From: Nigrospora sphaerica
Taxonomy: Eukaryota > Ascomycota > Sordariomycetes > Amphisphaeriales > Apiosporaceae
Assembly: GCA_018287875.1 (NCBI GenBank)
Contig: JAGVVL010000017.1
Span: forward strand, 3,580,385 to 3,644,384
DNA: 64,000 nt
Direction: 5' to 3'
Of the stretch, positions 1 to 10,711 are shown one piece after another. Positions within the stretch are counted from its first letter, which is position 1. Each line of letters starts with the position of its first letter. The notes under the pieces are model-generated. The model did not search any database. It saw nothing but the letters and a program-made list of their open reading frames with translations, and was not told the DNA's origin. The translations under genes were made by a program, and so were the position numbers.

Positions 1-2027
1 TATCGAATATTTGATAAAGTGGGTAACTTTTCCACTCTCGCTTAGGCGACTGTCGATCACCTCAATCTCGAACAGTCTCTATAAGGGTTATATTGGCACC
101 TTATGGGCTTTAGCTTAGCTGCGGTTAATAAATGCTTTAATAGCGGCTCTAAATTTAGTTAAAGCGTAAGTCGGTAAGGCGCAGTCATTGGAAATTAAGG
201 TAGCAAGTAAAACTATAAGCTTTCTATATATATCTTCCTCTTCGTAAATAGACAGGCTATAGATAGAATAGGCAGATATTGGTAAGGGCAACGGAGTTAG
301 GGCGACGGGATTAGGAGCCTATAAGCGACTTAATATAGGCTCACGCTATTTAATAACTAGGGACTCTTAATACGAGGATTTTAGAATCGGTTAAGAGGCG
401 CGGCTGTAGTAAAGATAGGCTAGGGAGACCGAATAAGCGTGGGTTATTAACGAGTGGGTAAGGTCGTGGGTATAGTAAGGGGCGGGCTTCCTCGGGGGCT
501 TGGCGTATAGGCCTGGCGGAACTAGACAGGTCGGAGGTTAGGTTCGGGGTATTAGGCGACTATGTGGCCTTTATAGCCGTACCGAAAACATTCTCCTTTT
601 TCTCTTTTACTAAATAGAGAGCAGCGGCGGCTATGCTAGTAACTTAAGTCTATAGGATTACTAGTATCGGTCTTAGCAGTAGGCAGGCGGGGTTCGTTTT
701 AAGGAGGCACGTTATAACTAGCAGGGATAGTGGTGCTGTTAATCTTAATTGTTTCTTTATAACTGTTAACTTAACGCTAGTGTTAGCGAAACTGGTTATC
801 GAGAGTTTGAAAATAACAAGTAAACGCGCAATATTCTCTCGTGGGGGCAGGGTTATATAGCAGTATATCCTGGATCTCTCGGGATATACCTTAAGATAGT
901 AAAGGGGGCAAGGCAGCTTTAAGGACCTCGCTTTTTAACGCGAGCCTCTTAAACTCTATAAAGAAAACGCTAAAGTCGAGGCTCCGTTATTTTAAATTGT
1001 ATAGTTTATTCTTAGCATTTTACTTTTAGTCCGGGTCTTTAAAGGCTTCTTTTAAGTATTATAGTATATTAGTATAGTTTATAAATTACGGGATTCTATA
1101 GTAGATACAAGGTAGGATTAAGTTATAAGCCTTTCCGGATAAACAGTTAGCGATATAATTTAAGCAGGAAATAGCAGATAAGAACCGATCAGCGTTAAAG
1201 ATTATCTTCGAATAGACTTGTTAAACAAACCTCCGAAGGTCGCTCTAAGTTTTATTAAACTCCTTTAAATTAGGGATCTTCTCACTAAGAGAGGTGGGTT
1301 CGGAATATAAGGCAGGAGTAGATATAAGTATTTGCGGAGCATAATTTACCAGCACTTCAATAGCAGGTTTAAAACGGGGTGATTGTTTAGTTGGGGGTGT
1401 CTGTATAGTAGGGAGGGCGGCTTAAAGGAGGCGTTCGTTCTCGACGCGGAGGTCGACGATGATCTTTTAGTCCTTACCTGAGCGGCCCTCTTAGTAGCAG
1501 ACTATCCTTTCTCTTTCTGTAAGGGCGATTCGGACGGAGGCAAGGGAGGAGTCCCTTTCAGCTAAAGAGGTTTCCAGGTTCGAGATGTATCCGTGTAGCG
1601 TGCGCAGGTACAGTAGCCATCTAGACGTATCGTCCTGGACGCTCGCGAGCAGTTCTCCGGGATCTTCGGTATCGGTAGGTACGGTAGGTCGGTTTAACAT
1701 TTCGTAAGCAGTGTCAAGCTTAGGAAGAAGCTACGTAATGTTAAGGAGTAGGTAGGCAGGCGGATAGTAAAGTCGATTCAGGTTCTATACTACAGGTCCC
1801 GGTTCCTATTCTGTCGGTATAAGTCAGGCTTAATAGATAGGACGTAACTTGAAGAGCTACAAGTAAAGTCTCCTTGGTTGCAGACTTCTTATCTAAATCC
1901 CTAACGGAGGTCTGCACCGAGCGGTCTTAACAGAACTCCCTTACGGAACGACTAATCCGTAGCTAGTTTAAGATGTCTTAGAGGCTGCCCTGTGCCGGTA
2001 CGGCCTGTCACGGTCCACCCCGTGACA
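1..2027 (-). mobile_element. Ty3/gypsy retrotransposon, 5' half (LTR plus gag), RIP-damaged
   Basis: Read on the minus strand, an LTR (1739-2027) is followed by a gag-like reading frame that starts at about 1700 (begins MLNRPTVPTDTEDPGELLAS) and continues leftwards through many TAG/TAA stops to the window edge. The stops sit where Trp or Gln codons are expected, the usual RIP outcome. The LTR is the reverse complement of the one at 16428-16716 and has the same length, so both belong to one family. The five bases outside the LTR, read in element orientation, are GAGGT (2028-2032 on the plus strand read ACCTC). The pol part is not in this stretch; it would lie left of the window. Family-level identity rests on the partner half at 15.6-16.7 kb, which carries integrase and chromodomain. 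Confidence 0.8.
1739..2027 (-). repeat. 289-bp gypsy LTR (5' LTR of minus-strand half)
   Basis: In element orientation it starts TGTCACGGGGTGGACC and ends CTCCTTAACA, so it has the canonical TG...CA ends. It aligns end to end with 16428-16716 (also 289 bp), differing mainly by transitions. Confidence 0.8.
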
Positions 2028-2032
2028 ACCTC

Positions 2033-2518
2033 GCTAAGCGTGCCTCTTTTAACAAGCGAAGAGCCCTTTTATATCTCCGCTTATAGCCTGTCTCTCCCCC
2101 TTACTCCTTGTGTGTGCTTATCTTATTCAGTCCTAAGGGCGTATACTAAGGGCATAACCACCTTTAAGTTTAACTGTTCGTCGCTTCGATTTAGTGTAGC
2201 TAGCTGTCGCCGGTCGCGATAGCACTACACCTACTCCCAGATAAGCGGGCTGAACTCGAAGTATCTTGTACTCTCGACAAACTTCTAAACCTTTACGGGG
2301 TTCCGTATTAACTATTCTTAGTGTACTATTTAGTCTACTAAGCCGGTCAGCTTAAGCTAATAGAACCTTATCGGCTAGCTGTCCTCCCATTACTCTATGC
2401 CGTTTAGTCGTGCCTTTAACTTCGGTGGCCGTGGCTACTTATCTTTCGTCTCCCTCGAGTGCTAGCAGTGTATAAGGTGTACTAATCCTATCTCGCGGTG
2501 GCCGTGGGCTAAGGTTAT
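2033..2518. other. Intergenic, no gene seen
   Basis: No convincing coding or RNA gene. TAG/TAA-rich and CpA-poor like the neighbouring transposons, so probably a RIP-damaged repeat whose identity is lost. It ends at the ATT microsatellite that marks the LINE 3' end. Confidence 0.5.
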
Positions 2519-2716
2519 GTATTATTATTATTATTATTATTATTCTTACACCTAGCGACCTATTTAGGCCATGAGGACCCCCTGCGCATCTTAGCCTAGG
2601 AAAACCGTTCCGGGCAACCGTCCGGCCGGGTGAAAAACCTAGGTTCCGCTGCGTCGTACCGCTTCTATCTACTCTTTGACCTGCTATACCGAGATCGGGC
2701 TCAGCGCGCCCGCTTC

Positions 2717-5700
2717 CTAGCTAATAAGTTGATTCGCTAGCTGGAACATGTCCAGCCTTCCGGAGCGGAGTAGCCATCTCGCGATAATTCCTGCTTTTCC
2801 TGGGGTGTCGAGCATCCTGTCTGTGTCTATCGGTCCTCCTAGAGCTTGGACGAGATGCTCTCGTCTTTCTCTTTCCCGTGGGCAGAAAACGAGGATATGC
2901 CGGACGGTCTCCCTGCCCTGACCGCAGACGCACCAGGGGCTGTCGAAGCCTGGGACCCTGCGTTTAAAGAGGAAGTCTCGCAGCCCAATCTTGCCAGTCC
3001 TCGCTTGAACGAGGATGGGGCTCTCGGCCTTATGGAGTCCCTTATGGATCTTGAGGACGTGCTTGTCTGGCGGCATCTTAGTTGCTGCCGGGGTTCGTGC
3101 TGTTCGATTTTGCTGCGCTTGTTGCCATCTTTGAAGCCAGTCTCTCTCCTCAGCCTTATGTGCTGAGTCTCCAGCTAGCCATTCGTCTAGCCACCTCTTA
3201 CGATCGGGAGCGTCGGGGCCTTTTAATCTGCGCCGGCGAGTCGGTCTTGTTAGGATCCATCTAGCTGCGCTATCGCACCTTGCTTGGATGAGTGATGCGA
3301 TACGCGGCTGTTGGAGCCTCTCTTCCGATGCCGCCACCCTTCTGTTGAGCCACGTGTTTAAGGGGGACACGTAAGCTTCCGTTTCTAGTACTGCGTTAGC
3401 CGTGGCTTTGAAAGCTCCTGTGACCTTTCGGAGGCACTCTATCTGGACGTCGTTAAGTGCCTTAGCTTTATTTTTCGAGATCTGGCGGTGCCACTCTGAA
3501 GCTCCATAGCCTATCGCAGACCGTACGACGGCTGTATAGACTTAGCGGGCTCGCTGGAGAGACGCGCCCCATGTCGAGCCGGCTATCCGGTCTAGAGCAT
3601 AGACCTGCGTCGCCATCTTCTTCGATATCGACTGGATGTGGACGTCCCAGAGGAGACGTCTATCCACGTGGACCCCGAGGACGCGGCAGGAGTCTTCTGG
3701 TTCGATTTGGTGGCCTTCTAAGGCTATTTTCGTGTCCGGACCCTTCCGTCTTCGAGAGAAGTGGACTAGGTGATATTTCTGGACTGCGAAGGTCATGCCG
3801 TGGCTGACTGCCTATTCCTTACAGATCCTGTGAGCGGCTTCCAGCCGCTCGCAGGTCTGCTCGGGGTCTAAACCGAAGCCCACGAGGTTCGTGTCGTCTG
3901 CGAAGGCTATAGTAGCTATCCCTGGTACAGCGCGGAGAGCCTTATATAGACCGGCTGTATAGAGGCAGAAGAGGATAGGCGATAGGGGTGAGCCCTGCGG
4001 GACGCCTGCCGGGACTGGGATCTCGTCCGATTCCTGGCCGTCGAAGAGCAGTGTGGTGGATCGGTTAGAAAGGAAGCTGCGTATCCAGTTAATGGTCCAT
4101 ATAGGTACTCGGAGCGCTCGTAGGTTGCCGAGGAGTCTATCGTGGTCAACGGAGTCGAAAGCACCCGAGATATCTAGCGATAGGAGAGTCGCAGCGCCTC
4201 TATGCTTCCAGGCTGTGCGGACTAGGTCCGTTAGCAACCGTAAGGCTGTTTCCGTGGAGCGGCCTTTCCGGTTGCCCATCTGTTCGTCCGGGAGCAGTCC
4301 GTTCTCTTCGGCAAAGCTAGCTAGCCGTTGCGCTAGTAGGCTCTCGATCGCTTTCCCTATAGTGTTGAGCAGCGCGATAGGTCTCCATCCGCCGGCTTGG
4401 TGGTACTCGTTTGGCTGCTTTCCTGGCTTCCGGAGGATAACGGTGACTGCTTTACGGAACGCTCTTGGATAGTATCCTATATGCCAGCATGCTTCCGTTA
4501 GGGAGGCTAAGGCCTGGAAGAGGGGCTTTCCTAGGCGTTTAAGAAATCCGTTCGGAAGCTGGTCTGGTCCAGGTGCCTTCCACTGGCCTACCTTAGTAAG
4601 GACGTCTTGGACGTGTTCTGCTGTCACCTTGCCGTCTATATCGAGAGGCGCTGCGAGCCGGTTCGTTGTTCGGAAGCCGGTGTACGTAGCCTTAGGGAGG
4701 GGATAGAACCTCTCTCGGAAGGCCTCTGTTTTCTCCTTATGGGTCGTTGCTTCGCCTCGCGGTGTGTAGAGCGTAGGGACGGCTGGAGGTAGCGGTGGCG
4801 CGGCTCCTTTGGTTCTGGCCTATCTCGTGATGTTCCAGACGCCAGCTGGCTGGCTAGAGGCCTCGTGAAGCATGCCTCTCCAGGTCGCTGTCTTTGCGGT
4901 GCGGATCGTTTTCTTTTTCGTAAGGGATGCTTGCCGAAGGGCTCGCCAGGCTGCGTCTGTCCTGTCGGATAGCCATGCTCGCTGGGCTCGTCTCTCCTCC
5001 TCTATAGCTCTTTTTATATCGTGGTTCCACCAGGCCTTGCCTCTCCCCTTAGAGTGGCGGAGGGGGGCAACTAGGTCGGCTATCCGTGTTAGCTCCTTAG
5101 TTAACGTCTCGGTGTAGCTATCGATTTCTTCTGGTGTCTCGAGTTGCCCTGGCTGTGGTAGGTATGCCGCCTCTGCCTTCGCCTGGTCGTAGTCAGCTGT
5201 TTTCCAGTTGCGTCGTAGCCTGTCTTGGCGGTCTATACGGGGTCCAGCCACGCGTATCACCTGAGGGAGGTGATCGGATCCTGCGTATGGTGCGTATCCG
5301 TTATAGGCGACCCGGAGATCGTCTGTGGCCCAGGCTAGGTCGATCGTAGAGTCTGCGCATCCTTTTCGTGTCCATGTCGGTGTTCCAGGGGGTGTGATCA
5401 GCTGGAGTCTCCAGGATTCTGCTAGCTGGAGCAGCTTATCAGCTGCCCTATGGGGTCGGACGTTGTATCCTCCCTAGACGGGGTGGTGGACGTTGAAGTC
5501 TCCCACAAGGACTGTTCGTCTTAGCTGGGGTTCGTTATGGAGGGCTTCGATAGCGGGTAGGTCCGATCTGCTGGTGGACCCAGGGGGAGGCGAGTATATG
5601 CAGATAACCGTTATGGGACCGTCTGGTAGTTGGATTGTAATACGACACCTATCTGGCTGCGCCTCGTATGTCCACTGCGCTGGGGTGTACTTCTTGTTAA

Positions 5701-5905
5701 TATAGATGCATGCCCTACCTCCCTCAGTTGCGTAGAGTAGGTAGTATAGAGAGGATCTCGGGCAGTAGGTGGTCGGCATATTTAGGTTTCGCCAGGGCTC
5801 TTAGATAGCTAGGACGTCGTACTCTTCGGAGATGGCATCGACTACCGGGATCTGTGCTTTCTTGCTTTTCTGCGTGTTCTAGTGTAGGATCCTTAGCGCT
5901 GTCAT
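2717..5905 (-). pseudogene. LINE ORF2: AP endonuclease, reverse transcriptase, C-terminal zinc motif; stop-interrupted
   Basis: One continuous minus-strand frame from an ATG at 5905 to TAG at 2717, interrupted by several TAG/TAA codons at apparent Trp or Gln positions (for example TGG to TAG after GDFNVHHP near 5477, and stops near 3810 and 3540). The endonuclease region contains GDFNVHHP and AGSDHLP (catalytic Asn/Asp and Ser-Asp-His). Reverse transcriptase motifs are LSLDISGAFDSVDH (motif A) and AFADD (motif C, about 3880-3890). The C-terminus carries CVCGQGRETVRHILVFCP, the Cys/His motif usual at the end of Tad-type ORF2. I saw no RNase H in this copy. Reverting a handful of transitions would give an open frame, so inactivation looks fairly recent. 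It is not functional as written. Confidence 0.85.
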
Positions 5906-6144
5906 GGTCGAGCGTGGATGCTGTTTAGTGTTGGCTCCGGTGTTTCGATGTCCATGTCGTCTATCTCTTCGTGGGTTCTGCTACGGGCTCTGCCAGTGCT
6001 TCTAGTACGGTAGCTGGTTGCTCGACGCTTCCGCGGCTGTACTGTCTGCCAATTTTCAGCTGTTGGCTTAGGGTGTTCTTGCGAGGGCAGTGCGAATCCC
6101 TTCGGTCTCGTAACATAAGCAGCCTTGGCGATCTGGACCTGCTC

Positions 6145-7065
6145 TTAGCGGACTGGACACTCCTTAGACCACGCGGTGTGTGGTCCTCGGCATGCTGGAC
6201 AGCAATATCGGCTCTGATTCTCCGTTTCCGGGCATTCTTTTTCCTCGTGCTTAGTCGAGGAGCAGAGCCCGCATCGTCGTGCATGGCGGCAGACTCGGGC
6301 AATGTGTCCATATCGATAGCAGCGGTAACACTGCTTAAGCTGCGCTCCTTCAGCGAAAGGCTCGTATGGATAATAGCCATACTGCCAGATGAGGCCGTCT
6401 CGGCATAGTTGTTCTGCTTGTTGGACCATGGCGACTGCGATATATAGAGTTGTGACCTTTTTAGACGACGTCTTGGCGTTGCGAGGGAGCTTCGCTTCTA
6501 GGACATCGATGGGGCCGCCAGGCTGGTTTCGGAGTTGGGCTTCTAGCTGCCCATGGCTCACCTCTATGGCTTCCTTGTTGATACCGTGGGCCACCACTAG
6601 GATCTTTCTCTTCTGGATGGAGGCATTCTCTCCGAAGGCCTCGGCAGTCCAGTCTAGGTCGGCTTCTAGGGCTTGTTTTTCCGCCGCTGTCTTGCATGTG
6701 ATGGCGTAGTCTCCGCTAGGGAGCTTACGTGCTGCTACTGCTGCCTCTCTCCCTGCAGCGGCGTTGACCTTGCGAACGATCTCTGCGTAGGTGCGTCCTT
6801 CTGTCTCTGTGGCCTTAATGGTGATCTCTCGTTCCTGACGGGGAGGAAGCGCCTTAGCTATCTGAGGGGCTCTAGGTAAGGGAGCGGCGGTTATAGCGGT
6901 GGTAGCAGCAGCGTATGTCTTAGGGCCTCCTATTCCCCGGGTCAAGTTCTCTGCGCTTTCTATAGAAAGGGGGGGAATAGAAGGTTTGCACCTTAAGCAG
7001 CCCGCAAGGGCATATCCCTCTCTAGGACCACCGACATGCGCATCCGTCCTCTCGAGCCATAGCAC
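6145..7065 (-). pseudogene. LINE ORF1, gag-like protein with zinc knuckles
   Basis: 306 codons read on the minus strand from ATG at 7065. The C-terminal part has three cysteine knuckles: CYRCYRYGHIARVC, CGLCSSTKHEEKEC and CCPACRGPHTAWSKEC, the nucleic-acid binding signature of LINE ORF1 proteins. The frame stops at CPVR followed by TAA; the same frame then continues (EQVQIAKAAY...) towards 5930, so this stop is probably CAA to TAA damage rather than the original end. Residues from about PKTYAAATTAITAAPLPRAP onward match the ORF1 fragments at 19.2-20.4 kb and 33.8-34.25 kb, while the first 45 residues do not. Confidence 0.8.
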
Positions 7066-7190
7066 GACCTCCTCGACCTGCAGCCTCCCAGGATAGCACC
7101 TACGCTAGCGACACTCCGACAGAGAAGATGCCCTTTGGCACACTCGAAGGCAGTCAGTCTTATCCTTGTCTCCAGGTCCCTGGGCTGGCC

Positions 7191-8270
7191 CAATCCAGCT
7201 GTTCATCCCCTTCCATGGCAAGTCCTCGAACCGGTTCCATCTCTAATCGACCCTAGTGCGAGTAGGGGACGTAGGGGCTACCCTGTTCTTCTGCCGGTCC
7301 CGCGGTCGTCGTGCTATGCTACGGCCCACCAGTGTCCTAGGGTGGCAAGCCCTAGACCGGCTTCCCGTTGCTCGCCGCCATCTCTGCCGGCGAGCCGACT
7401 ATATCTTACTGTAAGCCTTCGGTAAGGGGTACCACCACGCCGGCATAGTACCCCGTAAGGCCTCGACTAACCTGCCCTGATCCACTATATGTTCGTCTCC
7501 GGAGCAGTGCGCTGTCACTTTAAAAGGCGACACAGGCGGCCAGCTATAGCCACTATTGCCTTAACGACTCCGTCCCTATATTCTTAACAACTTCTATTAC
7601 TTTGTACGCACGTCCACTTAGGTATTCGTTCGATACCCTCGCGGCTGTTCGCTACAAGCTATCTTAGAGCTCGGCAGGGCCGAGGGTGTCCTATCGTTGC
7701 TTCGAGAACCGAGTCGACGTCGGATGGTTTTTCTACCCAAATCCCTCTATAGAGACGAGGGCCTTCGCTGCGTGGCCGATTTGTCGTCGATTCGGCGTCG
7801 CGTGGTGTCGATTTTCGAGGCTGCTTGCTACGTTTGGCGGGGGCGAAAAGTTTTCGGTTGTGCGACGCCCGAAAATCCCGCATCACAGATCGTATCAGCA
7901 AAACTCCAGAGCAGCGACATAGCGACGCAGCAATAGCGCCTCGCTGCACTTTCGTGCAGAATGCGTCTCTACATCGGCTCTTCCTCAGTCAATTGACCCA
8001 GGAGGATTTCCAGCCGGCGCCGCGGGGAGGCTGTAGAGTCCGACTTCGCCAGCCTAAGGTTATGTAAGCGCAGTATACCTCGGTAACTTAGTAGCTAAAG
8101 CGGTTATAATATTAAATATAGTTTCTATATGCTATAAATATATTAAGGTATTAGCTAAGTATTTTTCTTAAGAGTTTTAATATCGGGGGGCATTTACTTA
8201 ATTAGTAGCTAAGGCTTACGATTTTTAAGCTTAAGGAAACATTAATAGTTAAGGCCGTCTACTATTATAT
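7191..8270. other. No recognisable gene
   Basis: The first part flanks the 5' end of the LINE. About 7650-8050 has normal CpA content, unlike its surroundings, so it may be undamaged single-copy DNA, but its short overlapping open frames resemble no family I know. From 8060 onward it becomes TA-rich and RIP-like. Confidence 0.4.
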
Positions 8271-9300
8271 AGCTGCTTCTTAAAGCTTTATCTGAGAGAT
8301 GCTCTTTAAACCTGCAGCCGTTCGTACTTTATACTTATTTAGTAGTCCTTTTACCGCTCTCTAGTTGACTAAGGTGTCGGCTGCTTTATTTCCTGCGATA
8401 CCCCTGTGTCTAAGGCTCTATCGGAGCGAAATTTCGTACGTTTCTATAAGCTAGTAGATTTAAATAAACGTGGCTTATGACGTTATCGGGGCGTCCTTTT
8501 AGGCGCTCTATATCGCCGCCGTGTTATCCGTATAAAGCGTGATCGAGGCTTTTAAGTATAGCTCCACTGCCTTCTGTAAGCCCTGTAGCACACTTAAGGC
8601 CTCCGTGTCAAACACGACGCCGTGGGGGTTCATAGACGCCTTCCTTTCCGCTGTCTTTTCCTGTCCCTCGTAGATAACAAAGCCGTAGCTTAGGCCTTCT
8701 TTCGACTAGGACCCGTCTAAAAAGACGGCGATATCCTATACTAGGCGGTTAGCAAACTAGATCTTGAACTATTTCGCCACCTCTTCTTTAAGTACACCGT
8801 CCGTTGGCGATGCCCTTAATCCTATTCTATACCTTAGCACGTATAGAACCGTCCTTAGTATTAGCAGGAGGAGCCATACTGCTAAGTGGATGTTAGTAAG
8901 GTCCTTCGGCTTCCTGTTAGCCCCCTTTCCGAATCTGCGGGCGGAGATGTCTACTCGCATAGCTAAAGGATGACCTTTATATATCGTCCGGATTCTATAC
9001 GTAAACCGGTGGCGGGCCTCTTCGAGGGCAAGTGTTGCTATTAGTAGTCCGCTGATCCCGTATAGGGTATTTGTTAAGACTGTCCTCCACACTGGGAGTA
9101 CTCCTCGGATTGCTATATTAAGCACTCTTTAAATGCTCTGCCTGTGGGTTCCCTACTTTATATTAACTTCCTTCGGGCGGTTCTTTAACGTTCTTAATAA
9201 TACTTTCTCCCCTTTATTCCACGTTTCGTGTTTATAAAGAGCTACTAATAAGATCACCGTTTTAACAACTTTTTATAGCCCGTCGGCTGATGGGCCCCTT
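8271..9300 (-). mobile_element. LINE ORF2 fragment with RNase H domain
   Basis: On the minus strand the segment from 9125 reads AIRGVLPVWRTVLTN..., which matches the linker between reverse transcriptase and RNase H in fungal LINEs. It is followed by an RNase H core with DGS, GFVIYEG, DTEALSVLQGL and LYTDNTAAI, containing the expected acidic residues. Several TAG stops replace Trp or Gln. The 2.5-7.2 kb LINE shows no RNase H, so this is a different LINE family. Both ends are missing. Confidence 0.75.
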
Positions 9301-9690
9301 ATAACGCTTACTATACTATGCACGTGGATCGTGAAATCCTAAGTTGCGATCCTATGATCCAGTGGATCCCTTGGATCGTTGGATCGTGAATTCTTAATCC
9401 ACGATCCTATGATCCATCAGGTGACCTCTTCCTAAAGGGGAAGTTTTCCTTTGTCTGGGAACACTTCCTTGCCTAGGCGATCTTGCCTTCGGGGGAATGT
9501 TTCCCTTCCTTGGGGAGGTGCCTTTCCAATTGTTCCCTTTGTGTCGACTGTTGCTTCCGTGGCTAGTGAGGTCCTTAGGTGGCTATTGTAGTGCTCAAGC
9601 CACCTTTCTTGGCCTGTTTTCTTGGGGCCGGAACAACCTAAAGGAAGGCGGGATATTCCTTTATTCTAGATACACCTGTCGGTTAGAAAA
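9301..9690. other. Non-coding, with GATCC-rich direct repeat
   Basis: Two imperfect copies of a roughly 50-bp unit (about 9326-9420), each carrying GGATCGTGAA and GATCCTATGATCCA, lie at the left. The rest shows no gene and could be an LTR or UTR remnant of the gypsy relic that follows; I cannot prove this. Confidence 0.4.
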
Positions 9691-9970
9691 GGACTAGGAG
9701 GTTTTACGCGGATAGGTTGCGCTTATTTCTTAAACATATTTTACTTAGCTAAAAGGCTCTGAAACCGCTATCGGAAGTTATAAGACCGGAGGGGGACGCT
9801 AAAGAGGAGTTTGAGGTCGATAAGGTTACGGCATCCCGACTACACTACGGAAAACTATAATACTAAGTCTAATAGAAAGGATAAGACCTAGATACGATAT
9901 AACAGTACGCGGAGAACCTAAAGAACGCTCTAAAGATCTTTAACTTGAGTGACTGAGTGACCTGCGTATT
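9691..9970 (+). mobile_element. Gypsy integrase C-terminus / chromodomain relic
   Basis: In one plus-strand frame the stretch reads EEFEVDKVTASRLHYGKL followed by a TAG-rich continuation that, with Trp or Gln at the stops, looks like the aromatic core of a chromodomain (YxVxWKGW pattern). Only this end of the element is visible. Confidence 0.6.
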
Positions 9971-10249
9971 CTGATAGCCTTTCTCGCGGCGGCGCTCTTC
10001 AAACTCCCGGATACGCTGTGAAGCTCTTGGCAGTATACCACGAACAAGTCGATGACCTCGCTGTCTCGTACTGGATGGGGCTTTTCGTGGGTTTTGTGTT
10101 TGGCATTCCTTGCCCATACTGTCCTGCTTCTGATGACTACTATGCGTCAAACTATCAACAGACGAAATAGGTATTGGACCGGAAGTTCTCCGTTTGGAAT
10201 TCCCTAACTAGTGGAAAAGCTCCCCCAGCAACGCCATGGCGAGAAGAAT

Positions 10250-10620
10250 GATGAGCATTGATACGCCCAAGTACACACATCGCGGGAGTGGATTTCCAGG
10301 TGTTCAAGAACAAGTTCCTTCGACTTGCCGGCAAAATGAGTCAAGTCAAGACAGATTGGAAGCGCCTCTTCAATCGAAAGCTCACGACGGAGTTGCAAAC
10401 GGCCCTCGCCTCCTCTTACACTATTAACTGGTGACCTGGCCATCCAACCTCCCGACATTGAGTTTACGCGGAAATAAGCGCGGGACTGTTCATCCTTTAA
10501 CGAGGCCTAGCTCGAAACGGCAAACGTCGACTGCCGTGCGCCCTTCATGGGCTATGGATACGACCTGGACGTGGATCAAGACGAGCTCGACTACTTATGA
10601 GAGACTCCAAGTAAGAGTTA
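10250..10620 (+). mobile_element. Retrotransposon gag fragment
   Basis: A plus-strand frame contains FKNKFLRLAGKMSQVKTDWK followed by LFNRKLTTELQTALASSYTI, a pattern typical of fungal gypsy Gag capsid regions. It is truncated at both ends and out of order relative to the chromodomain relic at 9.7-9.97 kb, so the two are separate insertions or rearranged pieces. It ends about 90 bp from the stop codon of the sedolisin gene. Confidence 0.55.
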
Positions 10621-10711
10621 ACAAACGTGTAGTCAATATTTACTTAAGATTGGCGCTCATAACCATTGATCTAATGGTACTTCGGGTGGAAATCCAATCA
10701 TGATTCCGTCT

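Larger units (their letters stand above)
2519..7190 (-). mobile_element. Tad1-like LINE, near full length (copy 1)
   Basis: Minus-strand non-LTR retrotransposon. On the plus strand it begins with an (ATT)n run at 2519-2544, i.e. the element ends in (AAT)n rather than poly(A). The 3' UTR, ORF2 (endonuclease, reverse transcriptase, terminal zinc motif) and ORF1 (gag-like, zinc knuckles) follow in order. Few stops interrupt ORF2, so this copy is much less damaged than copy 2 at 29.5-34.35 kb. The ORF1 N-terminus differs from that of the other copies, so the 5' end may be rearranged and the right boundary is approximate. Confidence 0.85.
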